A program made the position numbers and the translations under genes. From NCBI GenBank assembly GCA_005656395.1, contig SRSI01000037.1, forward strand, positions 372,001 through 436,000: DNA of 64,000 nt, given 5' to 3'. This stretch comes from Strongyloides papillosus (lineage: Eukaryota > Nematoda > Chromadorea > Rhabditida > Strongyloididae). The stretch's first letter is position 1. Every line of letters starts with the position of its first letter. Below the pieces are notes generated by a model. The model was not told where the DNA came from and searched no databases. It saw only the letters and a list, made by a program, of their open reading frames with translations. Below, piece by piece: positions 13,561-27,899 of the stretch.

Positions 13561-14037
13561 AAGATTTATCATTTATGGGCATGAGTTTAGGGAGTGTTAT
13601 ACATGGTTTAACTATGTTTGTCGGCCTGTGGCAGTTAATTTTTGTAAAGTCATCAAATCGTGCAGTATCGATTATTTTGAGTGGGCTGTCACAAAGATGC
13701 ATCCCAAGTGCGGGCCAGTCGTTCTCGCTGTGTCAATCTATTGATTTAGGAGGTCTAACTTTAAACGGAGCTTTATATGTTATACATCGTAACATACTAT
13801 TATTTATTCGTTACGTTCTGATGCATAACGAAAGTGTGCCAAATTAATCTAAAGGTTTTTTTACAGGTCTCTTTTGTCAGCTTGTGCGTGACATCTTGTA
13901 CTATTTGCTGTATTAGACGCCCTAAAGTGGTCATATCTCTTTTGTGGCTGTTTATTCCAAATTTTTTGAATTATAATAATATTTATATATTTCGCTTATT
14001 TATAATTGAATATTAGTTAGTACCTAAAATAACAAAA
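13561..14037. promoter_or_regulatory. Upstream region of gsp-1 with raised GC
   Basis: About 480 bp before the gsp-1 start is less AT-rich than its surroundings. It contains possible splice acceptors (TTTTTTACAG at about 13866). A 90-codon frame at 13575 has no recognisable family and is probably chance. The stretch is more likely promoter or 5' UTR with an intron. This is inference from base composition and position. Confidence 0.35.
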
Positions 14038-15361
<1,324 letters not shown>

Positions 15362-17488
15362 AGATGATTGCCGCTTTGTGAAACTTGAGAATGCATATTT
15401 TATATATAAAATTTAACCTCTTTATTCTAAGCACATTGTCGTATTTTCATATAAAAATGTTTAAGTATGTGAATAATGATTGTTATCCTATATTACATTA
15501 TGATATTTCAAATTTGTCAGTTTCTATGCATGATATTAATGATATATGAAATGGGTATGGAAAATATTAAGGTAGGCATATTTAGTTTACCTAAATTATC
15601 CTTAACTCTACTCTACAAATCTATATATTCGGTACTTCTTTTTTTGTGTATCTATTTTGAAAATTTAATGTATCCTATTTAGTTTCCTTCATCTTATTAT
15701 TATTATTAATTTTAGTAGGAAGTTGGAATATGTTTATATTTTTTAGAATTTCAAAAGTACACACCTTGTTAGTAGAAGATTTTAAATTAATATCTAAAAT
15801 ACTATATTTGATACTATATTAACAACAATTTAATAATCTGTGTTGTTATAATACACTTGTAAATTTTGTTTTACAAATATATACATACAAATATTTATTG
15901 TATCCAAAATTTGTAATAAAGAAATAAGTTTTTGTACCTTTTTTATAACATTGATAATTGTATATCTCCTTCATCTTCATACAATTAATATATATATTTG
16001 TGCTTAAAATTATTAGTCTCAGGAAAAAGTATAGTTTAATGTATTTGATTTTTTTATTTTGAAGCATTTGGTAATTTTATTGTTTTCAGGAAGAATTGTG
16101 GTTTAAAAAGACAAAAAGAAGTTTTTTTTATTTGAAAATTAAACATAAACAATTTTATTTTTGCCTTTATTTCTCTTCTATACATAGATTATTTATGAAA
16201 TACAAGTTAACAAATTTACTTCTCAAAAATATAAAAGTTATATGTTTCAGGAAAATTTGTGGTATTTTCTTGTGAAAATGATATTTATTAATGCATAAAA
16301 AATATTGTTAATAAATATTGTAGCAAAGAACCAAGATTTTTTAATTTTAATTTTGAGGAATAATTTTTGTAATTTCATAGCCATAAGACAAAGTTAACTC
16401 TTTTATAATGATTTATTAGAAAGTTTTTATATTTCTGATTATCCATTTTAAAATATAAAGAGAAGTTGTAACATCTATTTACTATCACATTCATTTCCTT
16501 CTTTTTAAACGTTTTCGTAGAGTGCTTATCTATTTTAATTAAGTATATAAAAGCACTTTATTAAAATTTTACTTTTTCCTCTGTAACATTTGTATTTAAA
16601 GTTTGGAGATTAATTATTATAACTTCCTTAAGGAAAATAATTTTAAATTTTTTTAATTGAAAATACAATTTATTTAGGAAAAAGATATTAAATTGATATT
16701 ACTTACTTTTTAAAATAATTCAAGATAACCAATTATCAAATATCTATGGTAATATAGTTTTAAATGACTATATTTACCAGATAATGCATTGCAAAGTTGA
16801 CAATCACTACGAACATCCTCCAAAAACTTTTTTTATTTGTACCAATAAATCATTTTGTTTTTTAAATAAATATAAATATGTTACAAATTGTTTTGAAAAA
16901 AGATTTATCTAATAGTTAATGTAATCATATTGAAATTTGAAAGAATAAAAAGTATCTCCAACAATGAATATTTAATTATCGTATCCTACATTGTTTGAAG
17001 TAGAAAAAAATGTTGTTATAATAGTTTGAATGTTATTGAATATTGTTTTCTATGTTGTTGACATAATAGTAAATTTTCTATCTTATATAAGAATTTTTTT
17101 GAAATAAAATCTCAAAATACCAAACACCATACTGGAAATTCAAAATTACTTTTTAAGGGAATATAATATTTTTTCAAACAATTAAATCCATCATAACGTA
17201 TAAAAGATTTAAAATATGTTGTTTGTTTTTTGTAGCGATTAAATGATGTAGTAAAAAAGGATTGTAATATAGTGATGTAATCATACAATGACATTTTAAA
17301 AAGATTTAAATAATTTACATTGTATTATAAAATGATAAATTAAATTGTAAACAATATTTTACACTTTGGGAAATAATTCACCAACGTATTAGCATAAATA
17401 AACTTTTTGTTTTAAAGAGTATGTGGTAAATAAACGATAAACTAAACAAGGGAATTGAAATTTTTATTATTATCAAAAGTAAATTACA
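15362..17488. other. Intergenic, no gene seen
   Basis: AT-rich DNA between two convergent genes, gsp-1 (+) and SLU7 (-). The short phrase TTTCAGGAA..TTGTGG occurs near 16085 and 16247, perhaps an old repeat. I searched the minus strand for the missing SLU7 C-terminal exons and saw none. Confidence 0.55.
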
Positions 17489-18606
17489 TTAAACGTTATT
17501 TGTATCATCATCTTTCCCTGATACCATGTGTTCTTCTCCACCATACTTGTCATATATCTGCTTCATCCTCTCTTTCTTCTCTTTTTCGTATTCTTTTCTC
17601 ATAAATTCAACTTTAGTTGGGTCTGCCAAAGCATTAACGTCAATACCCTTAGTTCTTGCATTCCAGGCAAATAATTGAGCTTCATTTGCATCAATGACCT
17701 CACCAGTGTATCTAACAAAGTTTTCACCAGCGAAGTTTCCTTTGCTCATTTCATCTTTACCCTCATTAGGATTCTCTCTCATAGATCTTGATTTTGGATC
17801 ATAATATGGAGCATTTTCACTAAGATTATACAAATACTTTGCTGTATCTTCACGAATACGTAAATTACGAACAGTAATCCTAGTTCTAGAGTTCATATCA
17901 ACCGAACTACCAGGAGCTGCACAATCATCATCCTCATCTGCATTTGGATCAACCTCACCATTTTCAATTTTCTCTTTCTTTATCAATTCCTCTGTCTTTT
18001 CTAACTCCTCGAATTCTTCAATAACCTCACTTTGCATTGCTGGATCAAATCCATTCCATCTATCACGTTTTGCATCAAATGACATATAACTTACATCCGG
18101 TTGAATATATTCATCTTCCGCAATTTTTTCATTTGTATATTTTGCTCCAACTTTCCTTGGCCTTTCAAAGCAATCTTTCTTCTTATGTGTCATAGCACCA
18201 CAATTTTCACAGGCACCTTTTCTGTATTTTTTAGCCCTAACACCAGTCGTTCCTCGATTATACCATTCATTAATTTCTATATCCGTTTTTTGCCTATCCG
18301 GATGAGGTCTTTGATGCTACAAAAAACATATAAATTGTTTAATTAAAAAAACTTACTTGTAAAGTAGGACCATCTGTACTGATATACCATGGAGTTTGAC
18401 TGATAAAAGCAGGAATATGTGGGTTGATATCCCTTCCGGAGACTACATCAACCATCGCCGGAATTTGTCCCTGCTTTTCGTTGTTCCTCCAGGTCTTTAT
18501 CCTTCTTAAAATCTTTTTTAGCATGTGGTTCCTCATCTTTATCACTTCCGTCGAGGGCACGTTTCATTAACTTGGAAGCTGTCACATGTTGAGTGTAAAT
18601 AGCCAT
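17489..18606 (-). CDS. Pre-mRNA splicing factor SLU7, with an apparent frameshift and short C-terminus
   Basis: SLU7 acts in the second catalytic step of splicing, in 3' splice site choice. Exons 18606-18357 and 18316-17489 are separated by a 40-bp intron. Family landmarks: DLEEQRK, GRDINPHIPAFIS, PWYI, the CCHC knuckle GACENCGAMTHKKKDC, FERPRKVGAKYT, RDRWNGF, ITVRNLRIREDTAKYL, YYDPKSRSMRENP, GENFVRYTGE, LFAWNA and KYGGEEH. The first 49 codons are in one frame and the rest of exon 1 in another; one extra base near 18474 (in CGAAAAGCAG) accounts for this, and without it the CDS is exactly 359 codons. The protein ends 12 residues after KYGGEEHM, where animal SLU7 continues for about 300 more. 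It is divergent from the phosphatase at 18842. Confidence 0.85.
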
Positions 18607-18841
18607 TTGATAAAAATAGAAAATTTTATGAAATAGTACTTTTATTTATTTTTGAGGCGACTCTCCAAAGTATATCAATTGTCGTGATAAAAGTTTTAAG
18701 AATGCAGAGGGACTAGATGTGTCCATTTTATTTTCAAGAAACAGTAAAGAAAATTACTAATAAAGTGATTATTTACCATTTAATACATAAACGACTTAAG
18801 TACCTATTGATTAATGTTATTTTTTTAACTTTCAGTTAGAA

Positions 18842-19450
18842 ATGTTGCAAGATTTCCGTGAAATTGATTATTTTCTATCCAGCAACCTGGCAGTATGCCG
18901 CGAAAAAAACTCAATAGGCAGGATTTTTTTCATATGTATTGAATGGTCAATGCACGGAATCCCATGGTTATTCATATCCACAACGTTATGTTTATTTAAC
19001 AGAATATTTTTTTATAAAAACTCCCAATACTACAACTTTCCATATGTACTTTTGTTAGGAATACTTGTTGATTTAATTATTGTTGGGTTAATTAAAATAA
19101 TATTTAGGAGGAGGAGACCTAAATATAATGAGGAATGTGATCAGTATTATGAAGCACCAGTGGCTGATAAGTATTCCTTTCCATCAGGACACACCTCAAG
19201 AGCCTCAATGTTGACTGTGTTGTATTTTATTGTTTTTAGGCCAACAGATTTAGGTTCTAGTATGTTTGTTATGATGTTTCCTATATTTCTTGGGATATCC
19301 AGAGTTATGATGGGAAGACATTTTGTTTCTGACATCGTAGGTGGATTTGTACTTGGAATTATTGAGGCAAATGTTGTCGTGAATCTTGGTGATTGGTGGG
19401 TAACACTACTGAAGGAGGTAACTCAAAGAATAGGAGTGAATATATTTTAA
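18842..19450 (+). CDS. PLPP6-type lipid/polyisoprenoid phosphatase (PAP2 superfamily)
   Basis: Integral membrane phosphatase of the PAP2 superfamily, most like PLPP6 (presqualene and polyisoprenyl diphosphate phosphatase of the ER). The 202-residue intronless protein shows the three catalytic motifs: KIIFRRRRP (KX6RP), PSGHTSR and SRVMMGRHFVSD (SRX5HX3D), with catalytic histidines in motifs 2 and 3. Hydrophobic segments at about 50-65, 78-97, 133-150 and 163-180 are membrane spans. The length is short, as in PLPP6, which favours this over the larger PLPP1-3 group. A TTTTTTTAACTTTCAG acceptor six bases before the ATG suggests trans-splicing of a leader. Confidence 0.85.
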   Translation: MLQDFREIDYFLSSNLAVCREKNSIGRIFFICIEWSMHGIPWLFISTTLCLFNRIFFYKNSQYYNFPYVLLLGILVDLIIVGLIKIIFRRRRPKYNEECDQYYEAPVADKYSFPSGHTSRASMLTVLYFIVFRPTDLGSSMFVMMFPIFLGISRVMMGRHFVSDIVGGFVLGIIEANVVVNLGDWWVTLLKEVTQRIGVNIF

Positions 19451-19570
19451 TTTATTTACTATTAATGTTTAAATTTCTTAATCATTTTATACTTAAATTA
19501 TTTTTGTACAATTAAATTAAGTAAATCAAAATACTACTTCATTTTAACTTTACAAATTATATGAATTTAA

Positions 19571-20719
19571 TTAATGTGAGTGTCCTGAGTTTAAAAATGA
19601 TGGAAATATTGATCCGATAAATAATAAAATAAGTTCTTTCGTCTGAAATTGTGGTGTGTTCGAGGAGTGACTGTGTCCTGGTGACATTGATGAGATAACA
19701 ATTAACTCTCCAGTCCCTTTTTTCGTTGCCTGTAACTCTGGTAAAATGTGAACTGTAGCAACGTATAGGAAAGTACCCGCAGAAAATAACATTAAGATTC
19801 CCGTTGTGGAGGAGTCTTTTAAACTTTCAGTACTGATAAACAATAATATTTGGTAAGTTATAATTGCAGCTAAGGGTGCTGCCAATGAAAATACTATCAA
19901 ATGTTTCTTGATACGGAATTTCTCCAATCCCTCTAACATCAGGAATGACACCAAACCAAAAGCGGCTGGAGCTTTATGTAGCATAATAGCAAAAAAAATA
20001 ATAAATTGAATACCATTTTTTGGGGATGCAGCAGCAGATCCTAATGCTATACCATCAGCTGCTGCATGGACAACTAATCCAACAGTTGCTGTAACCTTAT
20101 TTCTTAGTAATGGTGAATTGGCTGTTGAAGTTAAATTTGTTATGTGATCAACTAGGAACATGAACATAAAACCGGTAACTAATGATAAACCAATCTCTTG
20201 GGTATGGTATTCTTTATGACTATGAAAGTGATCGTTAAAATTCTTTTTACCATAATTTTTATCTTCAGTTATCGAAACTTCTTGGTGAAATGCCTCACGT
20301 TTTTTTAGTAAATTTCCACTGATAACATTATTAACATCATTCTTCACAATATTATCATCTTTTTTTATTTTATTATTAGAATTGTTTATTGGATTAGGAT
20401 ATAAAGTATGAGTTTCTATATTAATTGATAAAATATCACTAATTATAAAATTTACCTTCTTGAATTGAATATAAAGCTACAACACCCTCAGGGATGATAA
20501 CACTTAAAGCTGTCCCAATAAGTAAACCGGCTCCAAATATTGATAATAATCTTACCTTATTCTAAATAACAACAAAAATAAGTTATATATTTTCATATAA
20601 TTAGATAAATATAAAATTACTTCGTTTAAAGTAAATGCAAGTGGTATGAGACCTGCCACGTAGCTTCCAATGAACATTGAACATGAGAAAACCAATAATG
20701 TTGCAGCTCCCTCAAGCAT
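19571..20719 (-). CDS. zipt-9: ZIP9-type zinc transporter (SLC39A9)
   Basis: Zinc importer of the ZIP family, ZIP9 subfamily, typically in Golgi or plasma membrane. Exons 20719-20621, 20561-20456 and 20415-19571 join in frame to 349 residues. The N-terminus (SCSMFIGSYVAGLIPLAF, GAGLLIGTALSVIIPEG) and the core (GLVVHAAADGIALGSAA, HKAPAAFGLVSFLMLEGLE, RIKKHLIVFSLAAP, LFSAGTFLYVATVHILPE) match ZIP9. The HAAADG and HKAPAAFG segments are the metal-binding helices IV and V. A His-rich loop (DHFHSHKEYHTQE) precedes helix III and the protein ends NSGHSH, like vertebrate ZIP9. It is tail to tail with the phosphatase gene, 120 bp apart. Confidence 0.9.
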
Positions 20720-21440
20720 GATATAAGTTATAATATAGTAATTATTAGATATCTAGACTTTTTTTAATATAATTTCAGTATAATCAAACTTTAACATATA
20801 TTTCGTTAGAACATATCATAAATAATATTATTCTTAAATTATTTTATATGAGCTGAAATAAATAATTTTTAAAAATAATTCATTTTAATGAGTTTCATAA
20901 ACATGTCTCCAAAAAAACTTGAAATTATATATCAATAAAACTTTATAAAATTAAATAATTAAGTATAATAATTAATTGAAAAAGTTTATACGATATAACG
21001 TTTTAGTGCTCGAGGTTACAGTCAAAATTTATATATCAATTTTTTCGTCACATATTTTATCTTCCCTATATACATACTATTTACGATAGAAATAACATTT
21101 TAAAAATAGATTAGCAAAAAAATAGAAAAAAAACATTGAATCAAACTAATTTCCATATTTTAAATATTTTTATATCTAAAAAAAGACAGAAAATCCACAC
21201 TTCTAACAACATATATACAAACTACAAACGTGTTAAACAAATATTTAGGATACATCCAAATATTGGCTAACTACATGATAAATATTACAGCAATAAAATG
21301 AGAGGTGATTTCTCGAGTCATAAAATTACCTTCAATAATATTTAAACTACATAACAATCATCGTAAGGAAACTTTTTTCCACTCTCTCTACTGCAAGATG
21401 AAAATTAGAATAAAAATTAAATTTTATATATTATATTAAT
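20720..21440. promoter_or_regulatory. Divergent promoter region between zipt-9 and FARS2
   Basis: About 720 bp of AT-rich DNA between two divergent starts, so it should hold both promoters. No specific factor site is claimed. Confidence 0.4.
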
Positions 21441-22847
21441 ATGTTATTATTATCGGGACAACAATATTTACGGAATCCATTTGTCAATTTAGTCCGCTTT
21501 TGTTCAACTATTTCAAAGGCAAACTCGAGCGCTTCTAAGTGTAGCGAAGTAAATACTGTTACTGGGAGAGAAATTCCCCCATCATTTGAATTGGATGGTA
21601 AGATCCTGAAACCCGATGAGAATTTTAATATAACTCGTGGAATTGAAAGACTATTACAAAGGAGGTTACACCTTGAATCAGGGAATCCCATAAATTTAAT
21701 GAAACAAAGAATCGTAAATTTTATCCATAAAGAATATAGAAAACCCGGAAATCGTTCACCCTTATTTGCAGTTTGTGAGAATGAAAGAAGAGTTGTTAGT
21801 GTTTTCGAAAATTTTGATTCACTACTAATTCCTGATGATCACATTAGCAGGAGGAATTGTGATACGTATTATGTTAATAAAGACTATTGTTTGAGAGCCC
21901 ATACAAGTGCCCATCAATTTGAGTTAATGAAGCAGGGTTTGGACAACTTTTTGGTTGTTGGCGATGTTTATAGGAGAGATGAAATTGATAAAACTCATTA
22001 TCCATGTTTTCATCAGGTATATTATAAATTTTTCCTATTTTAGATATTTAATTTTTATTTTCAGATGGAGGGAGTAAGATTATATGAGCCAGAGGAGTTG
22101 TTTGGAAGCCAATATGGCCCAAATAAATTTACTCCCTTTGAGGAAGGTGAAAGGAATAAAGAAAAACAAGAGTGTCATACAATTGATGCATCAAAAATCC
22201 TTGAAATTCGCCTCAAAGAAACTTTAGAAAATGTTTGTCGTATGTTATTCGGGAAGGATGCAAAAATGCGTTGGGTTGAAGCGTATTTTCCTTTTACGCA
22301 TCCCTCCTATGAGCTTGAGGTATTTTATGAAGACAAATGGCTTGAGGTTCTAGGATGTGGTATTATAGAACAAAAATTATTACAAAATGCTGGATGCAAT
22401 AACAAAGTAGGTTGGGCCTTTGGATTAGGATTAGAAAGATTAGCTATGGTTTTATATAAAATTCCTGATATACGTTTATTTTGGTCTAAAGATACTGGAT
22501 TTTTATCACAATTTAAAAATCTAAAACCAGAGGATGACATGATATATATGCCCATCTCATGTCACCCACAATTGTATATGGATGTATCATTTTGGATACC
22601 TCAAAATATTTCCTCAAATGATATGAAATCGAATTTTTTTGATGTCGTCCGTAATATTGAGGGTGACATCATTGAACAGGTCTCCATAACGGATGAATTT
22701 TTCAATAAAAAAACAGGAAAGTTATCACAATGCTATAGAATTACCTATAGAAGTAATGAAAAAACATTAACCAAAGAAGAAGTTAATATCATACACAATA
22801 AAATATGTAATAATCTTGTTGATCAGTTCAATGTAACTATTAGGTAG
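21441..22847 (+). CDS. fars-2: Mitochondrial phenylalanyl-tRNA synthetase (FARS2 type)
   Basis: Single-chain class II synthetase charging mitochondrial tRNA-Phe. Exons 21441-22016 and 22065-22847 flank a 48-bp intron and give 452 residues, the usual FARS2 size. Motifs: [37 protein letters not shown] (class II motif 2; the intron splits HQ/MEG), EVLGCGIIEQKLL, and motif 3 GWAFGLGLERLAMVLYKIPD followed by RLFWSKDTGFLSQF. The C-terminal 90 residues are the FDX-ACB anticodon-binding domain (MDVSFWIP ... CYRITYRS). The basic, Ser-rich N-terminus fits a mitochondrial targeting peptide. Confidence 0.93.
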
Positions 22848-25304
22848 TGTCTCATTGATGTATAATATTTTAATTGTTACATTATACTATCAATAAATAA
22901 CTTTTATATAAAATTATTATACCATACCTTTAATTATTTGCTTAAGCTTATTAGTATGTTCTTAAATAGCGTGTTCAATTCTTAAATAGTATCACAATTC
23001 CACATCTACATCTTATATGGTCATTTAATGATAATTTTTAGTTTGCTAAATTATTGTCATTATCATATTGTTAACATTATAATCATTATGACGTTAAATA
23101 TGTTTAAATGTTTTTACCCAATGTTGTTGTAAGTTAATTGTGAATGTGTAAATATTTTTTATTTTTTTTAAATTATACCATCCAATATTAAAAATTGTTA
23201 CAAAGGAGTTTTGGAAGAATTAAAATATGCCGTAATCATTACAAATTTTGGTTAATTGGAGATGTGATCATATAATATATTTATAAAAAAATAAATGAAT
23301 AGAGGAAGAGAAGTCATTCTCTCAAATCAACTTCTCTAATATTGCAATATAGAGTTGGTAAATATTTCTGTTTCTAATGTTAAATTTAATGGCCAGAATA
23401 AAAGTATTAGGAAATGAAGTAAGTAGTTTAACGGGAATCAGACATGTAGATTAAGTGGCATCCTTTAAAATAGGTAAAAATTATTGGTATAATTAATATT
23501 ATACTGCCATTTCTGTTGTAATATTTACATGATTTTTATGAAAAATCTCCTTGTTGTTTGTGTTGTTTCATATTGTTCAAGTTACATAAAAAATAATGTC
23601 TTTGTTATATTATATTTTATTTATTATATTGTGTTGTTTAAAGTAACTTTTGTTGTCTTGAAGAAAATATTTAATATTTTAAAAAGCAGATGCTTAGATG
23701 ATAATGATGACAGTTAATAAAATACAATTGCATTTTTTCATACTTAATACTGTCAATTCTATTTTTATCACTAATCCTTTATTTATTTTGAAATAGATAT
23801 TCTTGAATGAATTAAATATCTTAAGAAAAATCAATTTGGCATTTATTGAATATCACACTTTTTATATTCTATATATTTTTAATGTCCCATCAAGTAGAGT
23901 TCTTTATAAAATTATTTCCTATTCACTCATTTTCAAATTTAAATGTAAAAAATTTTTATTTTTAAATTTTATCCTCATACAATTGAATGGTTACCAGTAA
24001 AGTGTGCATTATATTTAACTTTTTATTATCTAACTAATTTTATTTTTAAAAGGGTGGCTATAAAGATCATTTAGGGTAAAAATTTGCTTTTCTTTTTTTA
24101 TGGTTCTTTTGGACATTTTATTAAACCGTATCTTTATTTCCTGCATCAGCTACTTTAATTTTTTTTTCATTTACTACAAAGAAATATTATATAATTTTCG
24201 ACCGTTTTAAAGAAAAAAATTTTTATTTAATATTTCTATTTTAAATGAGATATAATTTGATGGCAAAAAAAATTCTTTTTTGATTGTGGGCTTTTATGGA
24301 AATATAATACTTGAAACATTTACAATGGCTTTTTGAGTGCATATTTATAGGAGTAGAGATAAAAAGTAAGATGAAAATTAGTAGTTTAATCCTTAATTCA
24401 AAAAAACCTCATACATAAAAAACTATAAATTTACCGAACTCCCGACCACGACAATTAATATTAAATTCTACTATATTCCAATAGATGAATTATTATAAAT
24501 TATTTAATATAACGAAAAAAAAATGTTAGAAATGATTGTTTTAGAGTAATATCATTTTTACATTCTAAAAGTTATCAAATTTCTGTTTTGACTTAGTTTA
24601 CAATATAGTCAACAAAATAAATTAGATATCTCTAAAATATCAGAGTCTATCTACATGACGCTGATAACATTTTCCATTCTTCAATTACTTAATATTTTCA
24701 AAAAAAATATTTATTTTTTCTCCTATATACATGTTCAATAAAATGTTATTATTTATTGGATAAAATAATTTTAAGAAGGTATTTGTTAAACCTCTAACTT
24801 ATTTATGAGCATTTTAAAATGTTTTTGGAAAAAAAAGTTATTTTAATAGAGCTGCATTTTACTTTCTTTAAAAAAGAAAATGTGTTAATGGGCAATAAAT
24901 AAATAAAATAAAAATAACTAATTCAATAAAAATTGATTAAAAATTCATCATTTTGGGTTGTTAATAATTAAAAGTTTATATAGCAATCTTGTTAACAGAA
25001 GAATTTCTAATATCAATATTATATTAACATTCAAATTTTAAAGAAATATTTTATATTTAAAGCATCTCCTTATAATAATAATCTAATTTTTGTTTATAAA
25101 ACATCATTCCCACTTGACGAAAATTTTTAAACATCTTATCAGTTAACTTTATATATTAAAGAATATGTTGTATTTTTAATATTATGGTTTAGAATCTTAA
25201 TTGACATTTTAACATACTTTCCTTTATTTATATTTTTTATTTATTATGCAACTTTTATTTTAATATACTACATTTTAGAACTAAAATAATCATCTGTACC
25301 CACG
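22848..25304. other. Intergenic, no gene seen
   Basis: About 2.4 kb of AT-rich DNA. Open frames at 23529 and 23803 are short and low-complexity. The last part should contain the promoter of the glycosyltransferase; an acceptor-like TACATTTTAG about 27 bp before its ATG may be a splice-leader site. Confidence 0.55.
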
Positions 25305-27128
25305 ATGATTCGCCTTCTTTGTAAGGCAAAAAATATATTTACACTTTTCCTTACATTTTGGTTCATAACAATAATACTTTTTGTTTACAATAATTCATAT
25401 AAATCATCAGACGATACTTTTATAGGTATACCAGAAAACCCAAAATTTGCAAAATTAAATTATAATAATGATGGAGAGAAAAATGATACATTCATTGTTA
25501 AGGATACTGACATCCAAATTACCACGACACCAGTATCATTATCTGCCTATGGTAAGATTGTAAGATATAATAATGGAAAAATTATACCAATAAATAGTGA
25601 GATATATGATAATATAACTTTAACATCATGGACGTCATTTGATGTCAATGGTTATCTTGAAAAAGGACATATTAAAGAAGGAGAAGATAAATATAAAGCA
25701 AATAAATTTAATCAACAGGCAAGTGATGATACCAAGTATAATAGAGATATCCCTGATACTAGAGAGAGTGGGTGTCGGGTATTGGAGTATGACACATATT
25801 CACTAGAACCAACATCTATTATAATAACATTCCATAACGAGGCACGGAGTACATTAATGAGAACAATAATATCAATACTTAGAAAAACACCAGATTATTT
25901 ATTAAAAGAAATCATTCTTGTTGATGATTTCTCAGAAGATGAAAGTGTAGGAAAAGATTTGATTGGTCTTGAAAAGGTTATACTTATTAGGAATACAAAA
26001 AGAGAAGGACTAATAAGGAGTAGAGTTAAAGGTGCTTCAATAGCTACAGCAAAAGTGTTAACATTTCTTGATTCACATATTGAATGCAATGTTAATTGGA
26101 TTGAGCCATTACTATCAAGGATTCATGAAAATCCACATGCTGTTGTTGCACCGGTTATCGATGTTATTAATATGGATACATTTAATTATATTGCTGCTAG
26201 TGCCGATTTAAGAGGAGGTTTTGAATGGAATTTAGTTTTCAAATGGGAGTATTTAGAAAGTAATGCTAGGGAGGCTCGTAGAAAGAATATAACGGCACCG
26301 GTTAAAAGTCCTGTCATGGCTGGGGGACTTTTTGCTATTAGGAAAGATTGGTTTGAGAAACTTGGAACATATGATCTTGGAATGGATGTGTGGGGTGGTG
26401 AAAATATTGAGATGAGTTTTAGGGTATGGCAATGTGGTGGATCATTAGAAATTGTACCATGTTCTCGTGTTGGTCATGTTTTTAGGAAACAACATCCTTA
26501 TACATTTCCAGGTGGTAGTGGAAATGTTTTTCAGAGAAACACAAAACGTGCTGCTGCTGTATGGATGGATGAGTATATTGAATATTATCTTCAAAAAGTT
26601 CCATCAGCTAGATATGTTAAAATAGGAGATATTAGTGAACGTCTAAAGTATAGAAAAGAACTAAATTGTAAAAATTTCGATTGGTACCTACGGAATGTGT
26701 ACCCAGAGTTAAAGGTTCCGAAAAATTCTATTAATGAACACTATATATTTAGAAAAGGCTCAAAATGTTTAGATTCATTGGGTGAGGCAAATGAAGGATC
26801 ATTACCTGGTGTATATCCATGTCATAGAGAAGGTGGTAATCAAGAATGGACATTCAATATACAAACAAATAAAATTACCAATGTTGGAAATTCATTGTGC
26901 TTAGAAATAAATTCAGATGATGGTTCTCTTTACCATGCAAAATGTACCTCATCAACAAATAGATGGCAATTTATTAAGATTAATGGTTTAATTAAACAGA
27001 AAAATTTGTGTATTGCTCTAGTCGAAGATACGGAAAATGTAAATGGTGTAAAAAGTTTTACTCTAAATGCATTACCATGTAATAAAGATGACCCAGATCA
27101 AAAGTGGAGTATAGAAAAAATAAAATAA
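25305..27128 (+). CDS. gly-4: Polypeptide N-acetylgalactosaminyltransferase (GALNT2-like)
   Basis: Golgi type II membrane enzyme that adds GalNAc from UDP-GalNAc to Ser/Thr, starting mucin-type O-glycans. The 607-residue intronless protein has a short cytoplasmic tail, a membrane anchor at about 11-29, and a stem to about residue 140. The GT27 catalytic domain follows, with [14 protein letters not shown], the metal motif DSHIE (about 255) and the Gal/GalNAc-T segment [17 protein letters not shown] (about 363). Then [16 protein letters not shown] and a C-terminal ricin-B lectin domain (about 485-607) with repeated CLD/CLE and Q-x-W motifs (NQEWTF, NRWQF, DQKWS). [16 protein letters not shown] and WMDEY favour the GALNT2 branch; the gly-4 name is an inference. 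Confidence 0.9.
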   Translation: MIRLLCKAKNIFTLFLTFWFITIILFVYNNSYKSSDDTFIGIPENPKFAKLNYNNDGEKNDTFIVKDTDIQITTTPVSLSAYGKIVRYNNGKIIPINSEIYDNITLTSWTSFDVNGYLEKGHIKEGEDKYKANKFNQQASDDTKYNRDIPDTRESGCRVLEYDTYSLEPTSIIITFHNEARSTLMRTIISILRKTPDYLLKEIILVDDFSEDESVGKDLIGLEKVILIRNTKREGLIRSRVKGASIATAKVLTFLDSHIECNVNWIEPLLSRIHENPHAVVAPVIDVINMDTFNYIAASADLRGGFEWNLVFKWEYLESNAREARRKNITAPVKSPVMAGGLFAIRKDWFEKLGTYDLGMDVWGGENIEMSFRVWQCGGSLEIVPCSRVGHVFRKQHPYTFPGGSGNVFQRNTKRAAAVWMDEYIEYYLQKVPSARYVKIGDISERLKYRKELNCKNFDWYLRNVYPELKVPKNSINEHYIFRKGSKCLDSLGEANEGSLPGVYPCHREGGNQEWTFNIQTNKITNVGNSLCLEINSDDGSLYHAKCTSSTNRWQFIKINGLIKQKNLCIALVEDTENVNGVKSFTLNALPCNKDDPDQKWSIEKIK

Positions 27129-27899
27129 TTTTTAGATTTAATTGTTAGCTTTATTGTGCCTTGCCAAAATTCCTAATAAAAACTAGTAAATAATAAATTT
27201 ATTAAATTTAACTGTTTTATCTATATAATTAAACAAATTTTAAAAGTTTAACAAAAACATTCTTCGTGGTAAGTATTTATAGTCAAATTATCTAAATATT
27301 TTTATAGTTACCAATTGATTATGCAATACTTTTTTAAATTCTATGATTTCCTTCTTTAAATTATTAAATGATATTTTAGCAACTTTAAAAATAATAATGT
27401 AAGCAAATGATGATCCGACAATAATTCCTGTCAACAGATTAGATCAATGATCCCAACGTTCTGTTACCCTTGAATAAGAAATGACTTATGCATATGAAAC
27501 TAAAACAAATTGCACCAAATAAATAAAAAGTTTTAAATTATTTTGTTTTAAGAAACGGACTTGTAAATAAATCTAAAAATAACAATAATAAATTGATTAA
27601 TTTAACATACACATAAAAATGTTGCTACAAAAAATGAATATGATGAGTAAAATTTTTATTTGGTCTTTATCACCTATTAAGAATATTAAATATAATTAAC
27701 AACATCATACTTACAATTAATAATAATTAACTTAATTTTTCACAATGTATATTTTTAATAATATTCCTTATCCTCTATGAAAAAACCCCTAAAATATAAT
27801 TTTTTAGTAATTTTGGGTTAAGGCAATCAATTATGATATGGTAATATAGATAAATGATGGAAATCATCAAAAATTTCTTATTTATAGTCATTTTTTTAA
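27129..27899. other. Intergenic, no gene seen
   Basis: AT-rich DNA after the glycosyltransferase stop. No coding or repeat signal was recognised. Confidence 0.5.

Noticed and set aside
13575..13847. 90-codon frame before gsp-1
   Set aside because: No family features or conserved motifs; more likely 5' non-coding DNA with raised GC.
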